Assembly (NCBI GenBank): GCA_002366675.1
Contig: DFBO01000029.1
Span: 3,275 to 10,835 of the forward strand
From: Flavobacteriaceae bacterium UBA3078
GTDB taxonomy: Bacteria; Bacteroidota; Bacteroidia; Flavobacteriales; Flavobacteriaceae
Direction: 5' to 3'
Length of the DNA stretch: 7,561 nucleotides
The notes beneath the pieces are model-generated. The model worked only from the letters and a program-made list of their open reading frames with translations, was not told the DNA's origin and searched no databases. Of this stretch, positions 4,676-7,561 are shown one piece after another; positions within the stretch are counted from its first letter, which is position 1, and each line of letters starts with the position of its first letter. The position numbers and the translations under genes are program-made.

Positions 4676-7015
4676 ATGGATAATATATACTTATATATGA
4701 TAATTGCCCTTGCTATTTTAGCTGTTGCTGATTTAGTAGTTGGTGTTAGTAATGATGCTGTAAATTTTCTTAATTCAGCTATTGGCTCTAAAGCCATTTC
4801 GTTTAAAACAATTATGATAGTTGCCAGTTTAGGGGTTGCAGTTGGTGCTGTTTTTTCAAGTGGCATGATGGAAGTTGCACGTAAAGGTATTTTCAACCCT
4901 AGTGAGTTTATGTTTAATGAAATCATGATTATTTTCATGGCAGTCATGATAACAGATATCTTACTACTTGATTTTTTTAATACTGTTGGAATGCCAACAT
5001 CGACTACTGTTTCTATTGTATTTGAATTACTTGGAGCAGCAGTAGCCATAGCATTAATTAAAATTGGACATGATGGTGGGAGTTTTTCTGATGTAGTAAA
5101 CTACATAAACACATCTAAAGCTTCACAAATTATATTTGGCATACTGCTCTCTGTCGTCGTCGCATTCTCCATTGGTGCATTAGTCCAATGGGTCTCTAGA
5201 TTGCTTTTATCTTATAATTTTGAAAAGAAAGCAAATTGGGTTGGTGCATTATTTGGCGGATTTGCTTTAACTGCCATTACATATTTCATTTTCATGAAAG
5301 GTCTTAAAGGAACATCTTATGCAAAAGAATCTTTTGACATTCTTGGAGGAGGAACAATGAAAGATTTTCTTGAAAATGAAGTAATATCAATTGTTTTAGT
5401 AAGCTCAGTCATTTGGTCTTTATTGTCATATATTTTAATTGCTTTCGCGAAAACAAATATTTACAAACTAATTATTATTGTAGGAACTTTTGCTCTTGCT
5501 TTAGCTTTTGCAGGAAATGATTTAGTAAACTTTATAGGTGTACCAGTAGCTGCATACAATGCTTTTACAGAATGGTCTGCATCTGGTCTTGCTGCAGATA
5601 GCTTTAGTATGGGAGTTTTAGCTAAAAAAGTACCAACAAATAATTGGTTATTATTGGCTGCTGGAATGGTTATGGTATTAACCTTATGGTTTTCAACAAA
5701 AGCTAAAGGTGTTGTAAAAACATCTTTAGATTTATCAAGTCAAGGAGAAACACAAGAACGTTTTCAACCTAACTGGTTATCTCGTGGATTTGTAAGATCT
5801 GCCATGTTAATGTCTCAAATGACCTCATACATGCTTCCAGAATCATGGCAAAATAAAGTTGATAAACAATTTAAAACTCCTGTGATTCCTTTATCAAAAG
5901 ATAGGGTACATGAATTACCAGCATTTGATATGGTTAGAGCAGCTGTGAACTTAATGGTTGCTGCTGTTTTAATCTCAATTGCAACATCTTATAAATTACC
6001 ACTATCTACTACTTATGTCACATTTATGGTAGCCATGGGAACATCTTTAGCAGATAGAGCTTGGGGAGCAGAAAGTGCTGTTTATAGGGTTGCTGGTGTG
6101 CTTAATGTTATTGGTGGTTGGTTTTTTACTGCATTTAGCGCGTTTAGTGCTGCTGCGTTAGTTGCTTATTTATTAAACTTGAATTTGAATGTTATGTTCC
6201 CAATTTTATTGGTAACTGCCTTTGGGTTATTAATTAGAAGCTCTATAGCGCATAATAAAAAATCTAAAAAGGTTAAGGCTGAAGATAGTTTAACTAGAGC
6301 TGAAAGTAGTTCAGTTCAGGGAGTAATTCATGAAAGCGCAAATAATATTGCCAATGTAGTAAAACGAACTAATAGAATTTATTCAAATGCTATTGTTGGT
6401 TTAGCAAGACAAGATTTAGCTTTACTAAAAAAGAGTAAAAAACAGGTTGTAAAACTAACCACAGAAGTTGATGACTTACGTGATAATGTCTTTTATTTTA
6501 TTAAAAACTTAGATGAATCTAGTATTGGTGCTAGTGATTTTTATATAAACATCTTAGGTTATCTTCAGGATATGACACAATCTTTAGAATATATTTCTAA
6601 AGTGAGCCATAAACACATTAACAATAATCATAAAAAACTTAAGTTCAGTCAAATTAAAGAACTTAAAGAAATTGATGATAAGTTAGAAGTATTATTTGAA
6701 GATACTAAAGTTGCATTTAATTCTGAATCTTTTGAACAAATTGGAGCTATTTTAGACGAAAGAACTGAGGTTTATAATTTAGTAAAAGATAAAATTAAAA
6801 AACAAGTTGCTAGAACAAGAACCGAAGAATCAAGTCCTAAAAATACGACGTTATATTTTAGTATATTACTAGAGACTAAAGATTTAATTAAAGCAACTAT
6901 GAGTTTACTAGAAGAATACCACAACTCTTTTGACAGTTCTGTTGAACCAGCAACGATTAATGTGATAGATGATGTTGTAGTAGATGGGAGTAATTCTGAA
7001 GAAAAAAATGACTAA
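4676..7015 (+). CDS. PiT-family inorganic phosphate transporter with C-terminal PhoU-like domain
   Basis: An inner-membrane phosphate permease of the PHO4/PiT family (PF01384), which imports phosphate with a cation. Both halves carry the duplicated signature: GVSNDAVNFLNSAIGSKA (23-40) and AFAGNDLVNFIGVPVAA (277-293). GMPTSTTVSIVFEL (105-118) and LPLSTTYVTFMVAMGTS (441-457) are the paired T-S-T-T / S-T-T loops. Hydrophobic segments run to about residue 521. Residues from about 540 to 755 are soluble, charged and helical, resembling the PhoU/DUF47-like partner that is a separate protein in many bacteria; here it is fused. At 779 residues it is longer than single-domain PiT proteins but usual for the Bacteroidota form. 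It follows the porin by 69 bp and has its own PHO-type promoter. ATG 4676 is preferred: it lies just after the promoter and begins the first membrane helix. The tail may sense or gate transport; this is inference. Confidence 0.9.
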   Translation: MDNIYLYMIIALAILAVADLVVGVSNDAVNFLNSAIGSKAISFKTIMIVASLGVAVGAVFSSGMMEVARKGIFNPSEFMFNEIMIIFMAVMITDILLLDFFNTVGMPTSTTVSIVFELLGAAVAIALIKIGHDGGSFSDVVNYINTSKASQIIFGILLSVVVAFSIGALVQWVSRLLLSYNFEKKANWVGALFGGFALTAITYFIFMKGLKGTSYAKESFDILGGGTMKDFLENEVISIVLVSSVIWSLLSYILIAFAKTNIYKLIIIVGTFALALAFAGNDLVNFIGVPVAAYNAFTEWSASGLAADSFSMGVLAKKVPTNNWLLLAAGMVMVLTLWFSTKAKGVVKTSLDLSSQGETQERFQPNWLSRGFVRSAMLMSQMTSYMLPESWQNKVDKQFKTPVIPLSKDRVHELPAFDMVRAAVNLMVAAVLISIATSYKLPLSTTYVTFMVAMGTSLADRAWGAESAVYRVAGVLNVIGGWFFTAFSAFSAAALVAYLLNLNLNVMFPILLVTAFGLLIRSSIAHNKKSKKVKAEDSLTRAESSSVQGVIHESANNIANVVKRTNRIYSNAIVGLARQDLALLKKSKKQVVKLTTEVDDLRDNVFYFIKNLDESSIGASDFYINILGYLQDMTQSLEYISKVSHKHINNNHKKLKFSQIKELKEIDDKLEVLFEDTKVAFNSESFEQIGAILDERTEVYNLVKDKIKKQVARTRTEESSPKNTTLYFSILLETKDLIKATMSLLEEYHNSFDSSVEPATINVIDDVVVDGSNSEEKND

Positions 7016-7032
7016 GTAACAACCTATTATTT

Positions 7033-7065
7033 AAAAAAAACCACCTCAAATGAGGTGGTTTTTTT
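7033..7065. terminator. Bidirectional intrinsic terminator
   Basis: CCACCTC (7041-7047) pairs with GAGGTGG (7052-7058) around a 4-nt loop, and flanking AA/TT extend the stem. Eight A precede it and seven T follow it, so it can serve both the PiT gene (stop 7015) and the convergent gene, whose stop codon at 7064-7066 lies in its arm. Confidence 0.92.
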
Positions 7066-7561
7066 ATTTAGTATCTCCATTTTCTAATAATGTGTCTTTA
7101 TTGCCGTACAATAATTCTGCTACAGTTATTAGCTTTTTAATCATATCGTTTACATTATCGTGATCGTTTACAAGTGACGATGCCATGTCTACTGAAATTT
7201 TATCCATTCTAATTAATGAATCAATATCTAAATTTTCTGAATGAATATTATTACGTGCATCATCTTTAAGTTTTAATAGTGTTTTATAATAGGTATTTTT
7301 TTCTTTTTCAGTTCTAAACAAGTAAATTGTTCTTAATACTTTAGCAACTCTCTTTCTTAATTTATTATATTCCTTTTGTATATACTTATTATCGGAATTA
7401 AGATATAAAGTAATATTTCGGCTTAACTCACTTACATCACGAATTATTTCAACCATTTTTCTATTAGCAACCTTTATCTGACTAATTTCTTTATTTTGAT
7501 TTTCAGTTAAATCAAGCTGACTTTGCGCTTTAGTAGCATAATTTATAATTTGTCCGTAAAT
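7064..7561 (-). CDS. Probable Na+/phosphate cotransporter, C-terminal PhoU-like domain (5' end outside window)
   Basis: The frame stays open from the right edge (7561), 35 codons before the first Met at 7456, so this is the last 165 residues of a longer protein and that Met is not the start. The visible part is charged, all-helical and without membrane segments. The blocks K-V-L-R-T-I-Y, S-L-I-R-M-D-K-I-S-V-D-M-A-S-S-L-V-N-D and N-D-M-I-K-K-L-I resemble the helical PhoU-like tail of bacterial Na/Pi cotransporters (NptA type), where similar I-T-P-x-M-A-T-S-L-M-N-D stretches occur. The membrane part would lie outside. It converges on the PiT gene and shares its terminator, so two phosphate permeases with similar regulatory tails meet here. 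A stand-alone PhoU-like protein is the main alternative. Its promoter is not in the window. Confidence 0.62.
   Translation of the reverse strand: MYGQIINYATKAQSQLDLTENQNKEISQIKVANRKMVEIIRDVSELSRNITLYLNSDNKYIQKEYNKLRKRVAKVLRTIYLFRTEKEKNTYYKTLLKLKDDARNNIHSENLDIDSLIRMDKISVDMASSLVNDHDNVNDMIKKLITVAELLYGNKDTLLENGDTK

Noticed and set aside
4669..5049. Minus-strand 126-codon ORF antisense to the PiT gene.
   Set aside because: Low-complexity Ser/Ala/Thr/Ile composition is what the reverse of membrane-helix codons gives; the plus-strand gene is unambiguous.
7454..7456. Met at 7456 as the start of the right-edge gene.
   Set aside because: Thirty-five in-frame codons of similar helical sequence continue to the window edge without a stop; the gene is truncated by the window.

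Overview
The window is AT-rich and reads as chromosome of a member of the Bacteroidota, most likely Flavobacteriaceae. The evidence is a TonB-dependent receptor barrel, a lipoprotein with a flavobacterial-type surface export signal (C-S-S-D-D), a YwqK/MORN-type small secreted protein, promoters with TAnnTTTG-like -7 elements, and almost no Shine-Dalgarno sequences.

Layout. 1-1385 (+): 3' part of a TonB-dependent outer-membrane receptor cut by the window edge. 1422-2597 (+): a surface lipoprotein with a probable beta-helix fold, 36 bp downstream and probably co-transcribed. 2619-2648: a two-way terminator shared with a small convergent secreted MORN-repeat protein (2666-3019, -). 3020-3403: a 384-bp region with no convincing protein gene but dense regulatory content. 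3404-4606 (+): an OprO/OprP-type phosphate-selective porin. 4676-7015 (+): a PiT-type inner-membrane phosphate transporter with a C-terminal helical PhoU-like domain. 7033-7065: a second two-way terminator. 7064-7561 (-): the C-terminal part of a probable Na+/phosphate cotransporter (PhoU-like domain), cut by the right edge.

Theme: phosphate acquisition. Upstream of both the porin and the PiT gene lie 11-bp-period direct repeats of TAACATT, in register at -38, -27 and -16 from a TATTTG -7 element, which fits a Bacteroidota PHO box. A third and better array (five repeats, 3055-3105) points rightward into a stretch with no credible ORF that ends in a strong one-way intrinsic terminator (3293-3323).

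The main result is therefore a predicted phosphate-starvation-controlled small RNA of roughly 195 nt. Its segment 3255-3270 is perfectly complementary over 16 nt to the 5' leader of the adjacent porin mRNA (3381-3396), and a second segment (3243-3250) is complementary to 8 nt that include the porin AUG (3403-3410). A further segment (3273-3283) can pair across the PiT start codon with one bulged G. The simplest model is a PHO-induced antisense regulator of phosphate uptake genes encoded between them. The same PHO array overlaps a good promoter of the divergent MORN-type gene, so activating the RNA may repress that gene. An alternative reading of the 16-bp inverted repeat, as an invertible promoter, is recorded separately.
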